64,000 nt of DNA from Cryptomeria japonica (GCF_030272615.1 NC_081406.1:397827939-397891938), one strand, 5' to 3'. Shown: positions 45,987 to 57,123, counted from the stretch's first letter. The notes: generated by a model not told the origin, from the sequence alone. Made by a program: numbers and translations.

Positions 45987-47024
45987 TCGTTAAGTTCTCA
46001 AGTTAGTGATCCTCCAATCTCCTATGTGGACCCTATCATGTCACATTGTGTATTGTCGGGTGACCACATCTGACTCAAAAAGTTGAGGTCCTTTTGCTCT
46101 CACTTCTAACATCTGGTTGATCTCCAAACCTCAATTATCGGGCCCACTCTGTCTGAAGTGTCTGCAGATGTCCAGCTTGCGACTATGTGTTGGCTCTACC
46201 TGATAGTGACTTGGTCATGTGGGACCCCACGGTGGTGGGCCACCAGAAAAATCATTTCGGCATGATTTGTCCTTTCAACAGGACTCAATCCTTCTCGGAC
46301 TGAGCTTTCTGGACTACAACGACACTTTTGGTTTCGAGGAGACTTTCTTCGTGCTATACAAATATGTCACTTTGTGACATTGATCTTGTCATATCGACTG
46401 AGGGGAATAATATGTTCTTTTCGGCGTGACCTTGGGTTTCGATGAAACCCCAAGCTTCCTCCTGCTGGCTCATTGGTGCTACACTGATATGTTCTTTTTG
46501 GTATGAAGAGTGCAATGTCTTGTCGATAGGGTTTGTCTTTTGGTATAACATGGCACTTCACATGACACAAATCGGCTCCCACAAACCTTTGGAGGCTATA
46601 GAAATAGACTTCTTCTTCATTGTGACGTGCTTAGAGTCTGGATGAAATATTTTATACAACAGAAACTGACCAAAATGATAGACTTTCACCCTACAAGGTG
46701 GAAAGGAGCATCCGACGAGCATCGCTGGGAAATAGAAGATGGAGAAAATAATACACCCCGCTATCCCGCAACTAGGAAAACTTGAGAAGGAAGATCCTAT
46801 GGGGGTCATAACTACAAGGATGATATGCAATCCCACCAGCCTGTAGAAGGATTGATTTTGAGAGCGCATAACACACATGTAATCTGATTCGCCGAACATG
46901 CCAGCATGCAGCCTAACAAACTCGATAATTTACGTGGCAATTGACTAGGCTTGACCAGATGATTTGGACAATGAAAATGATGTCAAATGGATTCCAGGTG
47001 GTTAATATATATGATCTGATGGGC
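45987..47024. other. Spacer between copia A and B
   Basis: Less AT-rich than its surroundings. A minus-strand open frame at 46558-46899 (113 aa, Cys/Ser/Phe-rich, one hydrophobic stretch) has no motif I recognise. A 7-bp perfect hairpin ATGTCAC-TTT-GTGACAT lies at 46364-46380, and a longer imperfect one around CTTGGGTTTC at about 46430-46454. No gene is supported. Confidence 0.4.
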
Positions 47025-47029
47025 AAAGG
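47025..47029 (+). repeat. Copia B target-site duplication, left (AAAGG)
   Basis: AAAGG directly before the 5' LTR and again at 54054-54058 directly after the 3' LTR. Confidence 0.92.
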
Positions 47030-48312
47030 TGTTGGATTGTTGGGGAGTTTGTTGGTTTTGGTTGATCATTATTGCTACTAGGATATGTTGTTGTCATTGA
47101 TGTCAACATATTCTTGTGGTTTATTTCAATGAGTTTGGGAAGAGTTTTTGATCCGGTTTTGTAGTTTGCTTTTGTTGATCACTGTTTTGTAGAATCCGAT
47201 ATTTCCTCCGGTATATTCCAGTGTGATCAGATCTTGTGTTGAGACTTTAGATTATTGTTTGGGATGATCTTGTGTATCTTCATTTTAGATGGTTTGTGAT
47301 TTGGTGCTCCGCAAGTTATCTTTCTTCGTGACAGTTGCTGATTGGTTGTGTTCTTGAACTTTGAGACATTGACCGATGAAGATTTGAAAAGAGGTGTTGG
47401 TGCAACTATTATGGATGATTCTAACATGCTTGCTTGTGTTTCCTGGTCATGTCCTATTTTTTTGGCAATTTTCATTGATAATTGTGCGAGTTTTTGGTGA
47501 TTTCTATGAACCGGTGATGATTTTCGTGTTATGCAGTATTTCTGGTGGTGAAGCATGTTGTGGTTGGCCTTAGCAGGATTTTCAGTGGATGTAATCATTT
47601 GGGAATTTAAATTAGGTCCATGTTGTGTAATGTAAATCAAAATATTGGTTTGATGGTCGATCTTTGTATTGTGTGATGTAATTTTTCTAATTATGAGTCG
47701 AGGGTTAGGGTTTAGCCGACCTTGTTATCAAGGTTGATGATTTGTATATATAGGTGAGATACTTATGTAATTTAGGTGTCGGTATTGTGTCTGCATTATT
47801 AGAGAGAGGTGATTGTGTGAACAAGAGATTTATCATTCGATGAAGTGTTGAGGTGAGATTGGTGTTGCAAAGTAAACAATTGTGCTTAACCAAAACTATC
47901 ATCGGGCATTTGTAGATGCTATCATTGCAGTTCATTCCTTCTGAATTATAGTCTGAATCATATTGTAAGTCAATGAGACTTCCCTAAGGGTTGTATCCTT
48001 TCAGGCATATATCTTTTGAGTGGTGAGCTCTAGGAAGTGTGCATGAATGCATGTGCATTCCCCATTGTAATATTTTCACATACTACTATAGAGTATCATC
48101 TTACTGTGGGTAGGTTCCCACCGTGGTTTTTTCCTTAACCGGTTTTTCCATGTCAAAAATATTGGTGTTGTGTGTTGTGTTGTTAATTTGTTTATCTATT
48201 ACTTTTGTAGTTTATCAGTTTATGTTTTGAGGTTTTATTTGTTGTAATCTGGTGAAGACTGATTCACCCCCCCCCCCCCCCTCTTAGTCTTCCTTCTTGA
48301 TTATTGCTGAAA
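47030..48312 (+). repeat. Copia B 5' LTR, 1283 bp
   Basis: Starts TGTTGGATTGTTGGG and ends just before ATTGGTATTAGAGC. It matches 52779-54053 with about one difference in ten bases by eye. Its run of 15 C at about 48267 is only 6 C in the 3' copy. The terminal CA has become AA here (TGCTGAAA versus TGCTAACA in the 3' copy). Confidence 0.93.
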
Positions 48313-48314
48313 AT

Positions 48315-48326
48315 TGGTATTAGAGC
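48315..48326 (+). promoter_or_regulatory. Copia B primer-binding site
   Basis: TGGTATTAGAGC, one C-to-T change from the initiator tRNA-Met site TGGTATCAGAGC, two bases after the 5' LTR. Confidence 0.9.
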
Positions 48327-48368
48327 TAGATCCTCTGGTAGAATCTAAATTGCTTGAGGAGATCTAGG

Positions 48369-49502
48369 ATGGAAGCTCAAGGTATTATTTTCAAGAAGGA
48401 CAGACTGAGGTTTGATGGAAGTAACTATACTATATGGATTAGATGGATGGAGGTGCATTTAAAATGTATTGGAGAAGATTACTGGAAGATTACCAAGAAT
48501 GCCTATGTTGCTCCTCAAAATGGACCATCCACTCCTGATGAGGTTAAGGAAGTTGAATATATTATCAGAGCAAAGGAAGCATTGCTTAGTGCCTTGACTG
48601 ATTCTGAAATGGGAAATATTATGGAACTTCAAACCGCACATGAGATCTGGGAGAAGCTTGAGATCCTGTATGAAGGTGATAGTCAAGTGAAAGTTGCTAA
48701 GTTGCAGAGTTTAAAAGAAAAGTATGAGACATTGAAGATTGAAAAAGATGAGATTGTTGTTAAGGTGTTGATATCTTTGCCTCTTGCTTATAAGCATAAG
48801 GTTGTCTCTATTTATGAGATCTGGAGTGTGACTACAGTGATAGATGATGTGTTGGTTGGAAAACTTGTTGCATTTGAGCTGAGAGAATTTGGAGATTCAC
48901 ATGGAAAGTCTGAGACAACATTCAAAGCATCAACATCAGTATCTGGTAAGTAGAAGTATGATCCTGATGAGTGTAGGATATCTAGATATGAAAGTGAAAG
49001 AAAAGAGATAGCAGAGCAAGAAAGAGATCTTGATGAGCTTAAATTACTGATTGCCCAAAGATTCCCTAAAGGTGACAGTAAGTATGATGGAAATTTGCCC
49101 TTGAAATGTTTTTCTTGTAAAAAGATAGGACATTTTTCTTCTAGATGCCCGGAGAGAATGGCTAACTATGACAGACATGATAAGTTTGATAAGCATGATA
49201 GGAATGATAGATATGAGAAGCATGAAAAGTATGATAAGCCTTATAAGTTTAACCAAAAGTTTAGGAACAAGAAGAACTATTATTATGGTGCAGATGAATG
49301 TGTTATAGATGATGAATCAAAAGGAGATGAAATTGTGTTTATTTCCATTAAAGAGGATAGACTTGTGCCTATTGATTCCACAAACTATTTTGTTGAGGAG
49401 AAAAATCTGGCTGCAAAGGTAAAAGAGAAGGGTGTATGGGTGACTGACAACAGTTGTTCACATCATATGACCGGTGACAATGGCAAATTTGTAAGCATGT
49501 AA
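48369..49502 (+). pseudogene. Copia B Gag and protease
   Basis: The ATG at 48369 (MEAQGIIFKKDRLRFDG) matches the copia A start. An upstream in-frame ATG at 48354 is outside the conserved region. Gag core: MEVHLKCIGEDYWKITKN and LYEGDSQVKVAKLQSLKEKY. Compared with copia A, 27 codons are missing after ETLKIEK, removing the SFMAKVNELV helix region. A stop at 48951 is followed in frame by the CCHC knuckle CFSCKKIGHFSSRC (about 49107-49148) and the protease segment WVTDNSCSHHM near 49438, where D-S-G has become D-N-S. A stop lies at 49500. Inactive by deletion, stops and loss of the protease motif. Confidence 0.92.
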
Positions 49503-50730
49503 AGGTATGATGGTGGAATAGTTACATTTGGAGATGACAAAGCCTATATAATCCATGGGAGATGCTCTATTTCTTTTGATGGTAAGCATAACACTGATGA
49601 CGTCTTGTATGTTGAAGGTTTGAAGAATAATCTTTTGAGTGTTGGACAGATGGTTGATAAGAGTTATGATCTACAATTCAAAGACGGTAAATGCAAGATC
49701 TTGAATGCCTCTGGTATAGAGATTGCATCTGGAACTGAGACTGAAGGTAATATTTTTCATTTGAATGTTGATGAGAAAATTTGTTTGATTGGTAAGATAG
49801 ATGAGAGTTGGTTGTGGCATAGAAGGGCGTGTCATGTAAACTTTGATTCATTGATCAAGATCAGTTCTACCCAAGTTGTTAGGGATCTACCTAAGATTGT
49901 TAAACCTATTAATCTGGTATATAAGGAATGTCAGTTGGGTAAGCAAACAAGGATTTCTTTCAAGAGTAAATGGTAAACATCTGATGGATTTTTTAGATCT
50001 TGTGCATACTGACCTGTGTGGACCTACAAATGTTAGAAGTGTGCAGGGTGATAGATACTTTATGCTGCTAATTGATGATTATTCCAGGATGATGTGGGTT
50101 GTCTTTTTGAGAGAAAAATTAGAAGCATTTGAGATATTCAAGATATCCAAAGCAAAAGTTGAAACTGAGTCCGGATTGAAGCTGAAGTGTCTAAGATCTG
50201 ATAGAGGTGGAGAATTCATTTCCAGTGAGTTCAACTCATTCTGTGAGATGCATGGAATCAAAAGACAACTATCTTCTCCTAGGAATCCACAACAGAATGG
50301 GATTGTTGAGAGGAAGAACCGTACTATTTTGGATGTTGCAAGAACCATGTTGATTTAAGGAAATGTTCCAAAAGTCTACTGGAGAGAAACTATTAGCACT
50401 ATAATCTATACATTTAATAGAGTTTATATCAAAGGTGATACTAGTAAGACCCCTTATGAGCTTTGGTTTGGTCATATTCCTACTATGAAATATTTTAAAG
50501 TTTTTGGTAGCAAATGTTATATCAAGAGAGATGAGGATATTGGAAAGTTTGATGCTAGAAGTGATGAAGGTATCTTTTTGGGATATTCTGCAAATAGCAA
50601 AGCCTACCAGTGCTATAATAAGGGACTGAGAAAGATAGTTGAGAGTGAAAATGTGAAGGTGGATGAGAACCTTGGGAAGGAGATCAAAGCTTATGATGAT
50701 GGTCAACATGTTGTTTTAGCTCCTATTTAG
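49503..50730 (+). pseudogene. Copia B integrase
   Basis: The frame continues after the stop at 49500 through GLKNNLLSVGQMVDKSYDLQ, WLWHRRACHVNFDSL and a damaged C-x2-C (LVYKEC). After a shift near 49970 it reads the core: LDLVHTDLCGPTNV (first Asp, intact), LLIDDYSRMMWVVF (second), RSDRGGEFISSEF, NPQQNGIVERKNRT (Glu, intact). A TAA at 50356 follows RTMLI. The C-terminal part keeps PYELWFGHIPTMKYFKVFGS. The catalytic triad is complete, in contrast to copia A, but the frame is not. Confidence 0.92.
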
Positions 50731-52440
50731 CCTAAAGAGCCTAAGCAGAATGATCGGGTAGAGTTTGTTAATCTGGATGTTGTTGTTGATGATGATGTGT
50801 AGGAACCTGAGGATCAGAACAATCAGAAGACTCTGAGGTATGTTAGATTTAATCATTCTGAAAATCAAATTATTGGTGATAAGAATAAAGGTGTGATGAC
50901 TAGAAGAAGGTTAGCTGCAGAAGAAGTATGTTTGATTTCTAAAGTTAAACCTAAAGATGTTGGTGAAGCCTATAAAGATGATAACTAGATAAGATCCATG
51001 GAAGAAGAGTTAGACCAGATTGAAAAGAACAACACTTGGGAACTTGTGCCTAGACCTAAGGATAAAAATGTTATTGGTACTAAATGGGTTTTTTAGGAAT
51101 AAATTGAATGAAGTCGGTGAAGTAGTCAGAAATAAAGCCAGACTGTCTGCAAAGGATATTCATAGTGAGAAGGGATTGATATGAAGAAAAAATTTCTCCA
51201 GTTGCCAGAATTGAAGTTGTTAGACTATTTCTTGCTTATGCTACTTATAAAGATTTCAAGGTATATTAGATGGATGTCAAATCTGCATTTTTGAATGGTG
51301 ATCTAGAAGAAGAAGTTTACATTGAACAACCTGATGGATTTTCATTGTTGAATGATGGAGACATGGTATGTAAATTGAAGAAATCACTTTATGGAATGAA
51401 ACAAGCTCCTAGAGCCTGGTATGATAGGTTAGACAAATACTTGCTAAAATTGGGATTTATCAAAGGTGTTGTTGATAGTAATCTATACTTTAAGATTGAA
51501 AATGATAACATTTTGATTGTTGAAGTCTTTTTTGATGACATTATCTTTGGTGGTGATGATGATATGAGCATGAAGTTTGTCGGTGATATGCAAAAAGAAT
51601 TTGAGATGACTATGATTGGTGAGATAAAAAATTTCTTAGGTTAGCAAGTTGCATAGACAAGAAAAGGTATCTTTTTATCTCAAACTAAGTATGTGAAGGA
51701 ATTATCAAAGAAGTTTGGAATAGATGATTCCAAACTGATTAGAACTCCTATGGTGACTGGTTGTAAACTATCTAAAAATGATGAATCTCCTAAAGCTAAT
51801 AAGAGTTTGTACATATCCATGGTTGGTGGACTGTTATATCTTACTCAGACTAGGCCTGACATTATGCATGTTGTGTGTATGGCTGCTAGATATCAAGTTG
51901 ATCTGAAGGAGTGTCATATCACTGTTGTTAAAAGGATATTCAGATATCTAAAGGGAACTGAGGATTATGGTTTATGGTATCCAAAGAATGATGATTTCAT
52001 GTTGTGTGCCTTCACTGACGCAAATTGGGCTGGTGATGTTGATGACTGGAAGAGTACTACCAGTGGAGCATTCTTTTTAGTTAAGAAGTTGGTTTCATGG
52101 GCTACCAAGAAACAAGATTCAGTATCCTTATTTACTGTTGAAGTTGAGTACATTGTTGCTACTAGTAATTGCACTCAAATAGTTTGGATGAAGCAAATGT
52201 TGAAAGATATCAAAGTTACTCACGATGAGCCTATTGTTATATACTGTCATAATTCTAGTGCTAAGAATCTAGTGCAACATTCAAAGACTAAGCATATATC
52301 AATCAAATATATCTACTTGAGAGAGAAAGTCAGTGAAGGGAAGGTGAAGCTGGAATATGTATCTACAAATGAACAAATTATTGATATTTCACTAAGCCTT
52401 TGCCTGCAGATACATTTGTCTATTTGAGAGACAATTTAGG
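50731..52440 (+). pseudogene. Copia B reverse transcriptase and RNase H
   Basis: RT landmarks: NNTWELVPRPKDKNVIGTKW near 51030, a damaged stretch with two frameshifts near 51095-51190, [20 protein letters not shown] at 51270 after a TAG, KKSLYGMKQAPRAWYDRL, and VFFDDIIFGGD near 51525 (FFDD for the usual YVDD). TAGs follow near 51643 and 51655. RNase H: TDANWAGDVDDWKSTTSGAF near 52013, VEVEYIVATSN, and YCHNSSA near 52244, where Asp of the YCDN motif is His. A frameshift near 52388 cuts off the KPLPADTF-type end. Inactive. Confidence 0.92.
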
Positions 52441-52765
52441 GGTATCCACCCCTCTTAATGAGAACTACATACATTGAGTTGCATCGATCTGATGGAATTC
52501 AGAGCCTTATTATTTTATCTGGATTGATGAGTTGGTGTTGCTCCTCTGCTGGAGTAGTCTATTGATTTGGTTGTGTCCCCCAGGGGGAGAGAGATTCATG
52601 TTTTTTGTGGTTTTCTATTTTGGAGATCTTTGGAATTGTTGTCAAAGGGGGAGTGAGATCATGTGAAAAACTACTTTATCTATCTTGATCTTAGGGGGAG
52701 TTTGTTGATGATATCTTATTTCTTTGCATTGACTGTTTTTCACTTTCATATGTTGCCATCAATGC

Positions 52766-52778
52766 CAAAGGGGGAGAT
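52766..52778 (+). promoter_or_regulatory. Copia B polypurine tract
   Basis: CAAAGGGGGAGAT, the same tract as in copia A, abutting the 3' LTR. Further purine tracts of the same kind lie at about 52643-52655 and 52692-52700. Confidence 0.88.
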
Positions 52779-54053
52779 TGTTGGATTGTTGGGAAGATTG
52801 TTGGTTTTGGTTTATCATTGTTGCTACTAGGATATGTTGTTGTCATTGATGTCAACATATTCCTGTGGTTTATTCCGATGAGTTTGGGAAGAGTTTTTGA
52901 TCCGCTTTTGTACTTTGGTTTTGATGATCACTATTTTGCAGAATCCGGTATTTCCTTCGATATATTTTGGTGTGATCAAATCTTGTGCTAATACTTTGGA
53001 TTATTGTTTGGGATGATCTTGTGTATCTTCATTTCATATGGTTCATGATTGGTGCTCCACAAGTTATCTTTCTTCATGACAGTTACTGATTGGTTGTGTT
53101 CTTGAGCTTTGAGACATTGACAGATGAAGATTTGAAAAGAGGTATTGGTGCAACTATTCCGGGTGATTCTAACATGCTTTTTGGTATTTCTTAGTCATTT
53201 ACTTTTTTTTTTGGTGATCTATATTGATCGTTGTGCAATTTTTTGGTTATTTCTATGAATCGGTGATGATTTTTCGTGTTATGAGATATTTCTAGTGGTG
53301 AAGCGTGTTGTGATTGGTCTTAGCGGGATTTCCGGTAGATGTAATCATTTGGGAATTTGAATTAGGTCCATGCTATGTAATGTAAATCATAATATTGGAC
53401 TGGTGGTTGATCTTTGTATCGTGTGATGCAATTTTTGTAATTATGAGTTGAGGGTTAGGGTTTAGCCGACCTTGTTATCAAGGTTGATGATTTGTATATA
53501 TAGGTGAGATACTTATGTAATTTAGGTGTCAGTATTGTGTCTGCATTACCAGTGAGAGGTGATTGTGCGAACAAGAGAGTTATCATTCAATAAAGTGTAG
53601 AGTTGAGATTGTTGTTGCATAGCAAACAATTATTCTTAATCAAAACTATCATCAAGCATTTTTAGATGCTATCATTGCACTTCATTCCTTCTAGATTGTA
53701 GTCTGAATCATATTGTAATTCAATGAGACTTCCTTGAGGGTTGTATCCTTCTGGGTATATATCTTTTGAGCAGTGATCTCTAGGCCGTGTGCCTAAATGC
53801 ATGTGCATTCTACGTTGTAATATTTTCACATACTACTGCAGAGTATCATCTTACTATGGGCAAGTTCCCACCATGGTTTTTCCCTTAATTAGGTTTTCCA
53901 CGTCAAAAATCTTGGTGTTGTGTGTTATGTTTTTAATTTTCTTATCTGTTATTGTTGCAGTCTATCAGTTTATGTTTTGAAGTTTGATTTGTTGTGATCC
54001 GGTGAAGACTGATTCACCCCCCTCTCAGTCTTCCTTCTTGATTGTTGCTAACA
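52779..54053 (+). repeat. Copia B 3' LTR, 1275 bp
   Basis: TGTTGGATTGTTGGG to TGCTAACA, followed by the AAAGG duplication at 54054-54058. Confidence 0.94.
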
Positions 54054-54058
54054 AAAGG
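54054..54058 (+). repeat. Copia B target-site duplication, right (AAAGG)
   Basis: Identical to 47025-47029. It confirms that both ends belong to a single insertion. Confidence 0.92.
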
Positions 54059-54100
54059 TTGGTGCTTGAAGATGGTGGATCTTAAATGTGGTAGTTTTCC

Positions 54101-54328
54101 TATCCAATTAGAGCATATCGACAAATTATGGAGAATGCATTAATAGGGATCTTGTTGCAGATTATTTTTCAGCTTGAGATGATCTATAAGGAAGATATCA
54201 GATCTTATGGGCAAGTGAAAACTACTAAATGTAGTAATCTCCTCTCAGGGATTGATCCTAGATGTAAGATGATGGATTTAATGATGGAAGCTAACCAGCA
54301 AGTGGGACATATTTTCTTTGAGGCTTGA
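54101..54328 (+). pseudogene. Unidentified ORF fragment
   Basis: An open frame from about 54101 (first Met at 54128) encodes QIMENALIGILLQIIFQ, then LEMIYKEDIRSYGQVKTTK, then RCKMMDLMMEANQQVGHIFF. After a TGA it may continue briefly. The composition is balanced and protein-like, unlike neighbouring chance frames, with an amphipathic N-terminal stretch. I do not recognise the family. It sits just right of copia B, so it may be a fragment of a host gene or of another repeat that copia B interrupted. Confidence 0.35.
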
Positions 54329-55940
54329 GGATTTCTCGGGGTGGTTGTAGGCTCACGGCTCTAGAGGCTCTCATTGCAACTGCTCGCATTTAATGCATTC
54401 AAAGGGATTATGTGCAATGTACAAGGATTGATGCCTTAGGGCTTATTATAGTCCCATGCAATCAAATTGTGACATGTGTCTCATCTGGCCTGTAGATTGT
54501 TTGGCTCCCATGTTGATATAAAAGGGATTTTGGGGCTAGTAAGAGGGATTCTGAAAAAAATTGTCTAAGTAGTATGTAATAGGAGCTAGTTTAAAGGAAT
54601 AGAGGGTGAACATTTCCTTTCGGCAAATGCCCACTATTATGATGTATACTTATTTTTGAAAATTAATGAAAGAAGGTCATTTTTTAGATTATCTCATGCT
54701 TTATGTCCATATGTTGTATAAATTTTTATGTTAATGACATATGAATTTGTCCTCTTCAAGTAGGAGTGTATGATTTTGAATATGGGTCTCTTTTAATGGA
54801 GTTAAATTTTATTTTCAAGATCATTTCAGTGTGTGTTTGATAAAAGTATTAGTCATTATGTGATGATTTTATGAATAGGTTTTGGAAGTCATAATATGTT
54901 TAAAAGTGTTTATTGAATATATGTCATAGTAGGTGTTGATTATCTGCAGGTTGGACTCTATTTGCCCACAATAGGCACTGGTCAAATTCACACTTTCAGA
55001 ATCATTCTTATTTCACCTTTTATATTTCTACAGTAGGAGTGGGAGTAGAAATTGTCTTAAGCCACTCTCAATCATTGAATGAGAGTTAGTATGCCAAGAT
55101 TATAGCCAAAATCTAAGGTGTTGGTGCTTTCCTTGGTATATTTTCATTGACACGTTTTCTTACCATAACAGTGTCAACCAGTATTTATGTTTAGTATCTT
55201 AAGGCATTGTTAGGGTCTACCTGCCTTGGTTTTGTAGAGCCAAAAGTGTAGGAGTGTTTAGTCTTGAGGCTGAAACTCATTTTTTGGCCAAATCCAATCT
55301 TGAGCCTATGGATAAGAAGTTGGCTAAATCTTTAGGGCTTGGGAATTTTTTGATTTGGGAACCAACACTAGCTTCATAACTGATTATTGATTATTTTCTT
55401 GTTGAGTTTATTGTTTGGCTTAGGCATGTTCTTCTTTAATAAGTTCAAGTGGAGGTGAGTTTCCCCTTCATTTGATCAAGTTAACCTCTATCTAATTATC
55501 TCTCATCCCAAGGCATGTGATTATAATATGCTAAAATTGACTGAGGGAGAGAATATAAATAAAGATATCCTTAGAATGAGGGCTTGACTATTCTTGGCTA
55601 AAATTTGCACTAATTTATTTTTGTTTTGTTGGATGTTTACTTATTTTTGTTTGTTAGATGTATGGTTGTTAAGACTAAGTTTTAGAGCACCCCTGACTTA
55701 CATGAAAAAACTCTTGAGTGCCATACTGTTGTTTTCTTTTGAAATGTATTGATTGCTTATAGAATAAAATTTTTATATTAAACTACATACCAAAATAGAT
55801 ATATTTATAAAGGAAATGAATCTTATCTATGTTATTTTTATTTTTGTGTCCTTTGATTATTGAAACTAAAATATTTTCTAATAATAAATGTTCAAATCTT
55901 TATGAGTGTAAATAATTATTTTGTTTTATTTTTAGATGAA
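54329..55940. other. AT-rich spacer, nothing recognised
   Basis: No coherent ORF, repeat array or LTR border seen between the ORF fragment and the gag-only element. Confidence 0.4.
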
Positions 55941-55945
55941 CTATA
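55941..55945 (+). repeat. Target-site duplication of gag-only element, left (CTATA)
   Basis: CTATA directly before TGTAATTGGG, and again at 62942-62946 directly after the other LTR. Confidence 0.85.
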
Positions 55946-57123
55946 TGTAATTGGGAAAATATTAGGGTTTCCACCATTAGAGGGATGAAAATCGTTAATT
56001 TGTCATTACATTAAAAAGAGGGTGGAATCCAATAGATCCAATCCCAAATCAAGAATGATAAGGATTGAATACTGAATGGATTTAAGGAGAGTATGAATTG
56101 ATTTACCCTATTTTGTGAGTTGAAATGATAAATTAAGATAAAGTGTTGAAAAGTGAAGGTAAAAATGAGGAAATAATGAGCTACATATGCAGCATGTACC
56201 GGGATCTAAGCAGTATATGCAGATTTAGATCTGATCCCCAAAAAAGCTCCAAAAATGTCAGGATCGGTGTTCACGTTGCCCTAGTCCTCCTACTTCTTCG
56301 CATGCCAAAGAGGGTTGATTCATCTCTTCAAATAATGTGTATTTTGAAGAGTATAGCTCTGTACCTATTTCCTGCACCCAAAAATAAAGGGAAATAGGTT
56401 AGGAGTAAGGGCTTGCCTAAGTTAAACCTCGTTTAAGAATTAACCTTGATTAAAATATTGCAAATATTGAAATAAATGATGGAAGGATATACCTAAGATC
56501 TACAATGATTGATAATGATGCTTTGCTTTTTGAATGTAATAACTCATGTTCTATGAAATAGCATGAACATAACAAAGCCCTAATCACACACACATGTTTG
56601 CATAGGAATTATATAAAGTTGCTCCACAATTGATGAATGAAGAATATGCAGTCTTGAAGACCTCTAGGAATTCTTGATGATAAATACTTTAATGCTTGAA
56701 TGCTTGATGATAATTTCGCCCTTATCTTATGATCTCTTGTATATCTATTTTATGCAAATGAGAGGGAAAACCCTCCTTATATACTTGCCCATAGAGAAAT
56801 GCATAAATTTTCCAACATAGGCCGGCATGGGGAGGTATTTCCCACTCATTTTTGAAGATGCTAGAGGGGACCAAAATAGGGCCCAATTAAGGAGGACTGG
56901 GGCATGGTGCCTTGGTCCCAATGAGGACCAGAGCACCATGCCCTGGTCCTACCCTAATTTGGGGCCAGACCAAGGGGCTATGCAGTGCATGAGATGAAAA
57001 TAAAGTTATATTTGCATGGTGAAGGCATAATAAAGTCTTAATTAGGCACTGGGGGGCACATGCTAAGGTGAGGGCCCAAAATATAGTCAAAATTGTAAAG
57101 AGGTTAAATTTTAGGATGCTACA
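55946..57123 (-). repeat. 3' LTR of gag-only element, 1178 bp
   Basis: On the plus strand TGTAATTGGG ... GATGCTACA. It is a direct repeat of 61802-62941, including the blocks TTAGGGTTTCCACCATTAGA, GGTGGAATCCAATAGATCCA and AAAGTGTTGAAAAGTGAAGG. Because the gag is on the minus strand this copy is the 3' LTR. The short open frames inside it are not conserved. Confidence 0.9.

Larger units (their letters stand above)
47030..54053 (+). mobile_element. Ty1/copia retrotransposon B, 7.02 kb
   Basis: Complete element with both LTRs and a perfect 5-bp target-site duplication. The coding region follows copia A closely in motif order and wording, so they are sister families, but LTR length and most LTR sequence differ. 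Coding capacity is lost. Confidence 0.96.

Noticed and set aside
38711-45991. TTGCT / TCGTT as target-site duplication of copia A
   Set aside because: Two of five bases differ; not enough to claim a duplication.
46558-46899. Minus-strand 113-codon frame between copia A and B as a host gene
   Set aside because: No recognisable domain, no neighbouring exons and unremarkable length; kept only as a note in the spacer entry.
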